This document shows positions 1 to 6,355 of a stretch of 10,973 nucleotides of DNA, one piece after another. Below the pieces are notes generated by a model. The model did no database searches. It worked only from the letters and a program-made list of their open reading frames with translations, and was not told where the DNA came from. Each line of letters begins with the position of its first letter. The stretch's first letter is position 1. Origin of the DNA: Afipia sp. (GTDB taxonomy: Bacteria; Pseudomonadota; Alphaproteobacteria; Rhizobiales; Xanthobacteraceae); the NCBI GenBank assembly GCA_026400415.1, contig JAPLPA010000285.1, forward strand, positions 1-10,973, read 5' to 3'. Both the position numbers and the translations under genes were made by a program.

Positions 1-1138
1 CGCAAGGTGCCGATGACCTCGATGCCTGAATTGGTTGCAGCGTTCCACTCGCTGGTCGGTATGGCGGCTGTGCTGGTCGCGGCCGGTGCATTCTATGCGC
101 CCGCCGCCTTCGACATCGGAACACGCGGCAACATTCACGCGTCGAGCCTCGTTGAGATGTCGCTCGGTGTCGCTATCGGCGCGCTGACTTTCACGGGTTC
201 AGTAATCGCGTTTATGAAATTGTCTGGGCGCATGAGCGGTTCGCCGATCATGCTGCCGTTCCGGCACGTCATCAATATCGCGCTGGCTCTGGCGCTGGTG
301 TTCTTCATCTACGGACTGGTCGTCTCGCAGAGCAGCTTCGATTTCTGGATGATTACGATCCTCGCACTGGTCCTCGGCGCGCTCATCATCATCCCGATCG
401 GTGGTGCCGACATGCCTGTCGTGATCTCGATGCTGAACTCGTATTCGGGCTGGGCTGCGGCGGGCATCGGCTTCACGCTCGGCAATTCGGCGCTCATCAT
501 CACTGGCGCACTGGTCGGCTCATCCGGCGCAATCCTGTCTTACATCAGGTGCCACGCGATGAATCGTTCGTTCATCTCCGTCATTCTCGGCGGCTTCGGC
601 GGCGACAGCGAAGGTCCAGCCGCAGCAGGTGGCGGCGAAGTGAAGCCGGTCAAGCTCGGCTCCGCCGACGACGCGGCCTTCATCATGAAGAATGCCCAGA
701 AGGTCATCATCGTGCCGGGTTACGGCATGGCGGTGGCGCAGGCGCAGCATGCGCTTCGTGAAATGGCCGACACGCTCAAGAAAGAAGGCGTCGAGGTGAA
801 GTACGCCATCCATCCGGTCGCGGGCCGCATGCCGGGCCACATGAACGTGCTGTGTGTTCGAACTGGAAGACATCAATTCGGAATTTGCGCAGGCCGATGT
901 GGCATTCGTGATTGGCGCCAATGACGTGACCAATCCGGCGGCGGAAGACGACCCCAAATCGCCAATTTACGGCATGCCGGTGCTGCAGGTTTGGAAAGCC
1001 GGCACCGTGATGTTCATCAAGCGCTCACTGGCGTCGGGCTATGCCGGGGTCGACAATCCACTGTTTTATCGCGACAACACCATGATGCTGCTTGGTGATG
1101 CCAAGAAAATGACGGAGAACATCGTCAAGGCACTGTAA
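1..1138 (+). pseudogene. pntB: NAD(P) transhydrogenase subunit beta, 5'-partial and frameshifted
   Basis: PntB is the beta subunit of the inner-membrane transhydrogenase, which couples hydride transfer between NADH and NADP+ to proton translocation. The frame is open from base 1 (R-K-V-P-M-T-S-M-P-E), so the N-terminal part lies upstream of the window. Visible parts are the transmembrane domain II helices, the conserved segment around L-S-Y-I-R-C-H-A-M-N-R-S-F-I-S, a Gly/Ala linker, and the start of the NADP-binding domain III (GYGMAVAQAQ, then GRMPGHMNVL). After codon 850-852 the frame breaks: the expected stretch of about ten residues (family consensus near LAEANVPYDE) is missing and only one base remains before VFELEDINSEF resumes in another frame at 854. 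The net effect is a 29-nt loss. As read, translation runs 23 wrong residues to a stop at 922-924. The remaining frame continues through GANDVTNPAA, the QVWKAGTVMF segment and FYRDNTMMLLGDAKKM to TAA at 1136-1138. Identification is certain. Whether the lesion is biological is not. Confidence 0.93.
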
Positions 1139-1160
1139 CGCGTAACGCCGAGTCTCATCA

Positions 1161-1168
1161 CGAGGAGG
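1161..1168 (+). promoter_or_regulatory. Shine-Dalgarno site of the DUF3606 gene
   Basis: CGAGGAGG, containing GGAGG at 1164-1168, lies 5 nt before the ATG at 1174. It fixes the start codon. The 35-nt gap after pntB leaves little room for a separate promoter, so co-transcription with the pnt operon is possible. Confidence 0.75.
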
Positions 1169-1173
1169 GCAGG

Positions 1174-1548
1174 ATGGCTGACAACAAGTCAAAGCGCGGT
1201 GGCGCCGATGCAAAATTGATTGCGTTGAGTGAACCTTACGAAGTTCGTTACTGGTCCAAGAAACTCAGGATCACGCCGGCGAAGCTGAAAGCCGCCGTCA
1301 AGAAAGTCGGTCATTCAGCGAAGAAGGTCGAAGCCTACATCAAGGAACAGAAGCACAAGGCACGCGATCGCGCCTTGATCGCACTGAGCCAGCCTTATGA
1401 AGTACGCTACTGGTCGAAGAAGCTGAAGATCACGCCGGCCGCGTTGAAAGCTGCCGTGAAAGCGGTCGGCCATTCGTCGAAAAAGGTTACGGCTTACGTT
1501 ATCGCACATACACAACGGCCAGCACGCTTAGCGCGCTGGCCGTTTTGA
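1174..1548 (+). CDS. Tandem-duplicated DUF3606 domain protein
   Basis: This is a 124-residue basic protein made of two copies of the small DUF3606 domain, recognised by PYEVRYWSKKL followed by ITPAxLKAAVKxVGHSxKKV. Copy 1 covers residues 15-56 and copy 2 residues 68-109, joined by a Lys/Arg-rich linker (K-E-Q-K-H-K-A-R-D-R-A). The copies are identical at 35 of 42 positions. DUF3606 proteins I know of are usually single-domain and about 55-65 residues long. Their function is not established, and none is proposed here. The start is ATG with a strong Shine-Dalgarno site. The last 11 or so residues (Q-R-P-A-R-L-A-R-W-P-F) are encoded by a terminator hairpin, and the TGA stop overlaps its T run. 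That tail may therefore not be an ancestral part of the protein. The gene lies 35 nt after pntB on the same strand and converges on the VOC gene. Confidence 0.88.
   Translation: MADNKSKRGGADAKLIALSEPYEVRYWSKKLRITPAKLKAAVKKVGHSAKKVEAYIKEQKHKARDRALIALSQPYEVRYWSKKLKITPAALKAAVKAVGHSSKKVTAYVIAHTQRPARLARWPF
1216..1500 (+). repeat. Intragenic tandem repeat of the DUF3606 domain (2 copies)
   Basis: Two 126-nt units, 1216-1341 and 1375-1500, are offset by 159 nt. At protein level 35 of 42 residues are identical. At DNA level 20 of those 35 identical residues use different synonymous codons. The duplication is therefore old and both copies look protein-conserved, rather than being a recent slippage product. 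Confidence 0.85.
1514..1546. terminator. Bidirectional rho-independent terminator between convergent genes
   Basis: Perfect 10-bp arms, AACGGCCAGC (1514-1523) and GCTGGCCGTT (1535-1544), enclose an 11-nt loop in which CGC/GCG (1525-1527 and 1531-1533) can also pair. TTTT spans 1543-1546 on the plus strand. The minus-strand copy also ends in GTT and so could stop the VOC transcript. It lies inside the 3' end of the DUF3606 reading frame. Confidence 0.75.
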
Positions 1549-1561
1549 TTGGCGGGTTTGG

Positions 1562-1948
1562 TTAGGTAGCCTTCGGTAGGCGATACACTGCGCAGAGCTT
1601 GTTGCCGTCCGGATCGCGCAGATAGGCGATGTGCATTTTGAGGTCACCCATTCCGCGAATGCCCGGCGGATCTTCGCACGTGGTTCCGCCGTTCGCGACG
1701 CCCGCCGCATGCCAAGCATCGGCTTCCGCCGCTGAGGCTGCTGCAAATCCGATAGTGCCGCCATTGGCGAACGTCGCCGCTTTGCCGTCGATCGGTTTTG
1801 AGACAGAAAAAGTCCCCGTCTTGGTGCGATAAAAAATACGATGGCGATCGACAACCGCCGGCTGCACCCCGAGTGTGCCCAACAGTTTGTCGTAAAATGA
1901 CTTAGCCCTGTCGAGATCGTTCGTCCCGATCATGATGTGTGAGAACAT
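1562..1948 (-). CDS. VOC (glyoxalase/bleomycin resistance/dioxygenase) family protein
   Basis: This 128-residue protein has the single-chain vicinal oxygen chelate layout of two beta-alpha-beta-beta-beta units. It opens with MFSHIMIGTNDLDRAKSFYD, where His4 is the usual first metal ligand. It ends with H106-IAYLRDPDGNKL-C119, the typical closing RDPDGNKL motif. Position 119 is Cys where many metal-binding members have Glu, so the metal site may be altered. The substrate cannot be inferred. The start is supported by a GGGAGG site 9 nt upstream (plus strand 1958-1963). The length matches the small VOC proteins of this group. It is divergent from chaA and convergent with the DUF3606 gene, so it is probably a single-gene transcript. 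Confidence 0.88.
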   Translation of the reverse strand: MFSHIMIGTNDLDRAKSFYDKLLGTLGVQPAVVDRHRIFYRTKTGTFSVSKPIDGKAATFANGGTIGFAAASAAEADAWHAAGVANGGTTCEDPPGIRGMGDLKMHIAYLRDPDGNKLCAVYRLPKAT

Positions 1949-2066
1949 TTAGCGCTTCCTCCCAAAAACAGCACATTGAATACGGCATCTCGTTTTAGGG
2001 TGCAAATTCCTTTTGCATTGGTTGGATGTCTATGCCTTTCGCATTCAGGCCGTTACTGTTGATGCC

Positions 2067-3170
2067 ATGAGCACCCATTCGCATATGCCACGGTCCGCGT
2101 GGATATTCCCCACCCTGGCTGTTTTGCTTTTCATCGCGACCACAATTCCAGCATTCGGCGTGGGCTTCACACGCTCGGTCACAGGTGTGGCCTTCGCTGC
2201 CGTCTTGTTGTTGGTTCTGTTCGGAACCGTGTTTGCCGCCGTGCACCATGCCGAGATAATCGCGCAGAGGATCGGTGAGCCCTACGGCACGTTGTTGTTG
2301 ACGCTGGCCGTCACCGTAATCGAGGTCGCGCTGATCGCAACCATCATGCTCGGCGACAAAGCGGTGCCGACGCTTGCGCGTGACACGGTGTTCGCCGTCG
2401 TGATGATTGTCTGCAACGGACTCGTGGGTCTCTGCATTCTCGTCGGCGGTTTGCGCTATCGCGAACAGGATTTTCAGGTCACCGGGGTTAACGTCTATCT
2501 GAGCGTTCTTATTGTGCTCGCGACGATCACGCTGATCCTGCCGAACTACACGCAGGCAACGCCGGGGCCGGTCTATTCTGCGGGTCAGTTAGCATTTGTC
2601 AGCATCGCCACCGTGGTGCTCTACGGCGTGTTTCTCTACACGCAGACCATTCGCCATCGCGATTACTTCATCGCTGGTGACAATGATGGCGATGACCACA
2701 ACGCTCGAACGTCCGGCAAGACGCTTGTAGTCAGCGGTGTGCTTTTGTTGATCTCGTTGCTGGCAGTCGTGCTGCTCGCGAAAAAATTCTCGCTGGTGGT
2801 TGATGCAGGTGCGGCCGCCATCGGTGCGCCGCCGGCTTTCGCGGGTATTGTGGTAGCGCTTCTCATCTTGCTGCCGGAGAGCGTAGCAGCCTTGGCGGCA
2901 GCGCGCCGCAACGACCTGCAGAAGAGCATCAATCTCGCGTTGGGGTCGTCGATCGCTACCATCGGGCTCACTGTGCCCGCCGTCGCCATCGCGACTTATT
3001 TGCTCGACAAGACGTTGGTGCTCGGCCTCGGTGCCCGCGACATGGTGCTGTTGCTGATGACTATGCTGATCAGTCTTCTGACCTTTGGAACCGGACGGAC
3101 CAACATTCTGTTCGGGCTGGTCCACGTGCTGGTCTTTGCGGTCTTCATTTTTCTGGTGCTGGTGCCTTAA
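2067..3170 (+). CDS. chaA: Calcium/proton antiporter (CaCA family, ChaA type)
   Basis: This inner-membrane cation/proton exchanger would export Ca2+ (and in E. coli ChaA also Na+/K+) in exchange for protons. From the ATG at 2067 it is 367 residues, very close to E. coli ChaA. About ten or eleven hydrophobic segments are visible. The two CaCA alpha repeats are clear: GEPYGTLLLTLAVTVIEV at residues 70-87 with the ion-binding Glu86, and LLPESVAALAAARRNDLQKS at about 268-287 with Glu271, followed by LALGSSIATIGLTVPAVA. The cytoplasmic loop between the halves is acidic (G-D-N-D-G-D-D at about 204-210), as expected for the regulatory acidic loop. The open frame extends upstream to a TTG at 2013, but those 18 codons show no membrane or family signal, so 2067 is preferred. 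Its Shine-Dalgarno site is weak, and the ATG at 2085 is an alternative. Confidence 0.92.
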   Translation: MSTHSHMPRSAWIFPTLAVLLFIATTIPAFGVGFTRSVTGVAFAAVLLLVLFGTVFAAVHHAEIIAQRIGEPYGTLLLTLAVTVIEVALIATIMLGDKAVPTLARDTVFAVVMIVCNGLVGLCILVGGLRYREQDFQVTGVNVYLSVLIVLATITLILPNYTQATPGPVYSAGQLAFVSIATVVLYGVFLYTQTIRHRDYFIAGDNDGDDHNARTSGKTLVVSGVLLLISLLAVVLLAKKFSLVVDAGAAAIGAPPAFAGIVVALLILLPESVAALAAARRNDLQKSINLALGSSIATIGLTVPAVAIATYLLDKTLVLGLGARDMVLLLMTMLISLLTFGTGRTNILFGLVHVLVFAVFIFLVLVP

Positions 3171-3251
3171 CCATTTGAATCGCTCTGAATATTGCCAAAC
3201 AGCGCAATTGCCATTGATCCGTCGCAGTTGATCCCTCAATCGGCCCCAAAG

Positions 3252-3277
3252 TTCCCGCATCTCACCCGCTGCGGGAG
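3252..3277 (+). promoter_or_regulatory. Hairpin overlapping the ribosome binding site of the downstream gene
   Basis: TCCCGCA (3253-3259) can pair perfectly with TGCGGGA (3270-3276), with an extra T-G wobble pair (3252/3277) and a 10-nt loop. The right arm contains GGGAG (3273-3277), the Shine-Dalgarno site 9 nt before the ATG at 3287. Pairing would hide the site. No regulatory ligand or partner is visible. Confidence 0.4.
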
Positions 3278-3286
3278 TGGTTGGAA

Positions 3287-4054
3287 ATGGTCGCGAAGTT
3301 TCTGTCGAAATATATTCTGGAAGTGATCCCATCGATCGTCGCCACGGTGGTCGGGGCGTACATCGTCACGCATTACATCAACGCAAAATCCGATGCCGAA
3401 AAGCCAAAGGCTGCCATTGTGGCTCCGGCTAACACGGCAAAAGCGGTCGAGGCGTCCGCGCCAAAGCCAGCGAAGGCCGAGTCCGCGAAAGCTGATCCGG
3501 ACACCGCTGCTGAGACCGCGAACGCTCCGACCGAGCCACGCCGCCGTCCGCCCGTTTTGCGCGAGAAGGCGGCTGCAAAGCCTGTCGCGCAGCCTTCCGA
3601 GGCCAAGGGTGACGACACCCGTGACGCCAATGACATCGCGCGAGAAGCTATCGCTAGGTTACGCAACTCAGATCCCGCGCCAGCTACCGAGCAACCTCGC
3701 GCGCAGGAAGTGCCACGAGTTCAGGAAGCTCTGCGTCCGCAGGAGCGCACGAGGGTCAATGTAACCGCTGCGCCGGTTGTCACCGCGCCCGCGCCGATCC
3801 CGGCTCCATCGGCGAATCAGGTGCCTGCTGCGAACGCGGTGCCACCGTTGAATGAAGTCACCATAGCGCCTTCGCCTCAGCCGCCGGTCGTGCGTGCCGA
3901 CGAATCCTTCCGTCCGACTCCTCCGGCCGATATTCCATCGCGGCCGCTCGATCTGCGGGCCAAGGAAAATACCAAGGAACGCACCTCGGTCGCCGAGGAC
4001 GTCGTGTCCACCGCCAAGACGGTGTTCCATGCCGTCATTCCCGGTATCAATTGA
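3287..4054 (+). CDS. Hypothetical Ala/Pro-rich single-pass membrane protein
   Basis: This 255-residue protein has one N-terminal hydrophobic helix, residues about 9-29 (Y-I-L-E-V-I-P-S-I-V-A-T-V-V-G-A-Y-I-V). A long low-complexity region of Ala, Pro, Lys and Glu follows, with patches such as APKPAKAESAKAD, EPRRRPPVLREK, a possible helix DANDIAREAIARLRN, and APAPIPAPSAN. The C-terminus, SVAEDVVSTAKTVFHAVIPG, could form an amphipathic helix. The layout resembles an envelope-spanning or tethering protein, but I do not recognise a family and assign no function. The start at 3287 is chosen because GGGAG lies 9 nt upstream; the in-frame TTG at 3281 is too close to that site. It follows chaA by 116 nt on the same strand and is closed by a strong terminator, so the two may share a transcript. 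Confidence 0.75.
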   Translation: MVAKFLSKYILEVIPSIVATVVGAYIVTHYINAKSDAEKPKAAIVAPANTAKAVEASAPKPAKAESAKADPDTAAETANAPTEPRRRPPVLREKAAAKPVAQPSEAKGDDTRDANDIAREAIARLRNSDPAPATEQPRAQEVPRVQEALRPQERTRVNVTAAPVVTAPAPIPAPSANQVPAANAVPPLNEVTIAPSPQPPVVRADESFRPTPPADIPSRPLDLRAKENTKERTSVAEDVVSTAKTVFHAVIPGIN

Positions 4055-4075
4055 ACACCGTCCAATCGCTCAAAC

Positions 4076-4105
4076 AAAAACGCGGGCCTGAAGGCCCGCG
4101 TTTTT
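4076..4105. terminator. Strong bidirectional rho-independent terminator
   Basis: AAAAA-CGCGGGCC (4076-4088) and GGCCCGCG-TTTTT (4093-4105) form a perfect GC-rich 8-bp stem with a TGAA tetraloop. T5 follows on the plus strand and, symmetrically, on the minus strand. It ends both the Ala/Pro-rich gene (stop at 4054) and rpsU (minus-strand stop at 4127). Confidence 0.92.
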
Positions 4106-4126
4106 GTATCGAGTTCTGAAATTGTT

Positions 4127-4439
4127 TTAGCGAGGACCACCACGGCCACCGCCGGCACCGCCACGTCCGCCGCCGCCCGCACCACCGCGTTCTGCACCCG
4201 GACCCGCGCCGAACACCGGCTTCGGCTTCATCGGCAGCAGACCTTCACGCTGCAACTTCTTGCGCGCCAACTTACGAGCACGGCGAACGGCTTCCGCCTT
4301 TTCGCGAGCCTTCTTCTCGGACGGCTTTTCGTAATGACCGCGGAGGTTTCATCTCGCGGAAAATACCCTCTCGCTGCATCTTTTTCTTCAGCGCCTTGAG
4401 AGCCTGGTCGACATTGTTATCGCGAACGAGAACCTGCAC
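4127..4439 (-). pseudogene. rpsU: 30S ribosomal protein S21, frameshifted by one extra base
   Basis: S21 is a small-subunit protein that acts in translation initiation. The minus-strand frame starts at GTG (4437-4439), with GAGGA 6 nt upstream, and reads MQVLVRDNNVDQALKALKKK through residue 31 (REMK). It then needs to skip one base to continue LRGHYEKPSEKKAREK, a conserved S21 segment. The extra base is a G in the plus-strand GG at 4345-4346. Skipping it gives a 103-residue protein that ends at TAA (4127-4129). Its tail is Gly/Arg-rich, with repeated RGG/GGR units, as in alphaproteobacterial S21. As written, the frame diverges after residue 31 and stops at 4272-4274, giving 55 residues, the last 24 foreign but basic. 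S21 is a conserved core protein, so a sequencing error is a serious alternative to true loss. Another rpsU copy elsewhere in the genome is also possible. Confidence 0.9.
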
Positions 4440-4599
4440 GCGGCATCCTCTTTTTCTGATCGGTTTGAAATTCTATCGACGTTGAAAGGCCGACAAAGGC
4501 CAAGCCCTTCACATCAAGGGCGCGGATGTACCAGACGAATGGTTAAATGTCCACCTGCAGGGGCCCTGATCTGGCAACCAAATTCCACCCGGAAAGCGC
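4440..4599. other. Intergenic region between purK and rpsU
   Basis: A 160-nt gap between two minus-strand genes. It contains the rpsU Shine-Dalgarno site (GAGGA, plus 4446-4450), the candidate promoter at 4470-4497, and a small 6-bp inverted repeat, GCCCTT (4504-4509)/AAGGGC (4516-4521). No open frame of note was seen. Confidence 0.5.
4470..4497 (-). promoter_or_regulatory. Candidate promoter for rpsU
   Basis: On the minus strand TAGAAT (plus coordinates 4470-4475) matches the -10 consensus at 5 of 6 bases. Upstream, TTTGTC (4492-4497) or TTGTCG (4491-4496) could be the -35 at 16 or 15 nt spacing. It would start transcription about 25 nt before the rpsU GTG. Reading only; the -35 match is weak. 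Confidence 0.3.
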
Positions 4600-4610
4600 T
4601 TATTTCCGGG
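4588..4610. terminator. Stem-loop straddling the purK stop codon
   Basis: CCCGGAAA (4588-4595) and TTTCCGGG (4603-4610) form a perfect 8-bp stem with a 7-nt loop that holds the purK TAA stop (4600-4602). No T run follows on the minus strand. It may be a weak or factor-dependent terminator, an RNA 3'-end stabiliser, or a processing site between purK and rpsU. Confidence 0.45.
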
Positions 4611-5709
4611 ACAAATCGGCAGGTTTCACCTCTGTGACATGGCCCATTTTGCGACCCGGACGAGGAGTGCCCTTGCCGTAAAGATGGACAGTTGCGCCGG
4701 GTTTCGCCAACCACTGGGCATAATCGTTGATGTCGTTGCCGATGAGGTTTGTCATGGTCACATCGCCATGGCGCAACGGATGAGCGAGCTTCCAGCCCGC
4801 AATAGCGCGGATGTGCTGCTCGAATTGCGAGACCGACGCGCCGTCGAGCGTCCAGTGACCCGAATTATGGACCCGCGGCGCGATTTCATTGACCAGCAAA
4901 GTCGTGCCGTCTTTTCCCGGCACCACAAACATCTCCACACCCAGCACGCCGACATAGTCCAGCGCATTGGCGATGCGGGTGGCGATGTCGCGGGCCTGCG
5001 CGGCGAGCGTATCGGAGATCGTAGCAGGCACGTGCGATGTTTTTAGAATGTGATCGCGATGCTCGTTTTCCGTCACGTCGTAACAGACAACTTCGCCGTC
5101 AAAACCTCGCGCGGCGATGATTGAAATCTCGCGTTCGAACGGCACGAAGGCCTCGAGGATGGCGGATTTGGTTTGCAGGTCGCTCCAGACCGTTTCCAGA
5201 TTATCTCCGGCGCGGATTTTAGTCTGACCTTTGCCGTCATATCCGAAACGCCGGGTCTTGAGCACTGCTGGCAAACCGATTTGAGCGGTCGCCCTCTGTA
5301 ATCCCTGAGCGGACGCAACATCGGCATAAAGCGCGGTAGCAATGCCCAGCGACTGGATGAAATTCTTTTCGGCGAGTCGATCGTGCGTGGTTTCCAGCAC
5401 TTTGGGATCAGGCAGCACGGTGCGCCGCGCAGCAAGTATCATTGCGGCTGAGGCCGGTATGTTTTCAAACTCGTAAGTGATGACATCGACATCGGCGGCG
5501 AACAGCTCCAGCGCCTCGACGTCGGCGTATTCGGCGCAGGTCGCGTTCTGCACGACATCGAAGGCAGGCGAATCCGGATCGGGCGAGAATATCTGCACTT
5601 TGAGGCCGAGGCGTGCTGCCGCCAATGCCAACATCCGGCCCAACTGCCCGCCGCCAAGAATGCCGATGGTGTCGCCTGGCTTTAGCGTCACCCGATTGGG
5701 AGATGTCAC
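4600..5709 (-). CDS. purK: 5-(carboxyamino)imidazole ribonucleotide synthase
   Basis: PurK is the ATP-grasp enzyme that carboxylates AIR to N5-CAIR using ATP and bicarbonate in de novo purine synthesis; it acts in the cytosol. The 369-residue chain is full length. Residues 15-26 (IGILGGGQLGRM) form the N-terminal nucleotide-binding turn. FENIP at 91-95, RRFGYDGKGQ at 163-172 (the flexible Gly-rich ATP-grasp loop) and NEIAPRVHNSGHW at 284-296 (metal/phosphate site) are family signatures. Glu269 and Glu285 are the likely Mg2+ ligands. The start is GTG at 5707-5709, overlapping the purE stop as GTGA. This 4-nt overlap indicates translational coupling and a purEK operon. No lesion was seen. Confidence 0.96.
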   Translation of the reverse strand: MTSPNRVTLKPGDTIGILGGGQLGRMLALAAARLGLKVQIFSPDPDSPAFDVVQNATCAEYADVEALELFAADVDVITYEFENIPASAAMILAARRTVLPDPKVLETTHDRLAEKNFIQSLGIATALYADVASAQGLQRATAQIGLPAVLKTRRFGYDGKGQTKIRAGDNLETVWSDLQTKSAILEAFVPFEREISIIAARGFDGEVVCYDVTENEHRDHILKTSHVPATISDTLAAQARDIATRIANALDYVGVLGVEMFVVPGKDGTTLLVNEIAPRVHNSGHWTLDGASVSQFEQHIRAIAGWKLAHPLRHGDVTMTNLIGNDINDYAQWLAKPGATVHLYGKGTPRPGRKMGHVTEVKPADLSRK

Positions 5710-6194
5710 TTAGAATCCTCAGGGCGCTCGCCGACCGCCTCGGTCTGCTGCTTGCGCCACGCGGCAAGCCGGGTTGCCAAGCCAGAATCGTTCAGTGCCA
5801 GCACACTGGCCGCAAGCAGGGCGGCATTGATAGCTCCCGGCTTTCCGATCGCCAAGGTTCCGACCGGAATCCCCGCTGGCATTTGCACAATCGAATACAG
5901 CGAATCCATTCCCGATAATGCCTTGGATTCCACCGGCACCCCGAACACGGGCAGTTCCGTCATCGAAGCCGCCATGCCGGGAAGGTGCGCCGCGCCGCCA
6001 GCACCTGCGATCACGATCTTAAAGCCGGCGGCCTTCGCGCCCTTGGCAAATTTATAGAGCCGGTCGGGCGTGCGATGTGCCGAGACGATAAGCGCCTCAT
6101 GCGCGATGCCGAGCGCGTCGAGCGCTTCGGCAGCGTGTTTCATGGTGTCCCAATCGGACTGGCTTCCCATGATGATGGCGACGGGGACGGTCAT
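5706..6194 (-). CDS. purE: N5-carboxyaminoimidazole ribonucleotide mutase
   Basis: This class I PurE converts N5-CAIR, the PurK product, to CAIR. It has 162 residues, the usual size, and class I enzymes form octamers. The signatures are intact: GSQSDW at 10-15 (phosphate binding), SAHRTP at 38-43 with the catalytic-site His40, and AGAGGAAHLPG at 63-73. The start is ATG (plus 6192-6194), and no alternative start lies in frame just upstream. The Shine-Dalgarno site is poor (A/T-rich TTTTTTC before the ATG). A TACAAT hexamer on the minus strand (plus 6231-6236), 36 nt upstream, is a possible -10 box. purE is the first gene of the purE-purK unit and is divergent from the small diguanylate cyclase. 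Confidence 0.96.
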   Translation of the reverse strand: MTVPVAIIMGSQSDWDTMKHAAEALDALGIAHEALIVSAHRTPDRLYKFAKGAKAAGFKIVIAGAGGAAHLPGMAASMTELPVFGVPVESKALSGMDSLYSIVQMPAGIPVGTLAIGKPGAINAALLAASVLALNDSGLATRLAAWRKQQTEAVGERPEDSK

Positions 6195-6283
6195 GAAAAA
6201 ACGTCTTTATGGCCTCGGAAACGGAGGCGGATTGTAGGGTTCGAATTTTGAGTAGAAAGTTGCTGAAAAAGGAATACCCTTTC

Positions 6284-6355
6284 ATGGTCAATACCGGCAA
6301 GTCCTCTCAAGCCCTGCGGCGACCGAATTGGCCAAAAAAACAGCCAGGAAATTAA
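6284..6355 (+). other. Short frame with a strong ribosome binding site upstream of the GGDEF gene
   Basis: AAGGA (plus 6269-6273) lies 10 nt before ATG 6284. The frame reads MVNTGKSSQALRRPNWPKKQ plus three residues and stops at TAA 6353-6355, overlapping the start of the GGDEF gene in a different frame. A one-base loss between 6284 and about 6328 would explain it as the original N-terminus of the cyclase. A leader peptide is the alternative. Confidence 0.4.

Noticed and set aside
1174..1548. The DUF3606 repeat as a short-repeat or CRISPR-like array.
   Set aside because: There are only two 126-nt units, and they are conserved at protein level with synonymous divergence, so this is a protein-domain duplication.
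2013..2066. Upstream TTG start for chaA.
   Set aside because: It would add 18 residues with no family similarity. The ATG at 2067 gives 367 residues, close to the known ChaA length.
2589..3332. A 247-residue minus-strand open frame opposite chaA.
   Set aside because: The plus strand encodes the conserved second CaCA repeat; the minus frame is hydrophilic, rich in His/Gln/Arg and without family features.
4339..4352. Programmed +1 frameshifting in rpsU.
   Set aside because: There is no known slippery site or stop codon at the shift point (the 0 frame runs on 24 codons), and S21 is not known to use recoding. A plain insertion or base-call error is simpler.
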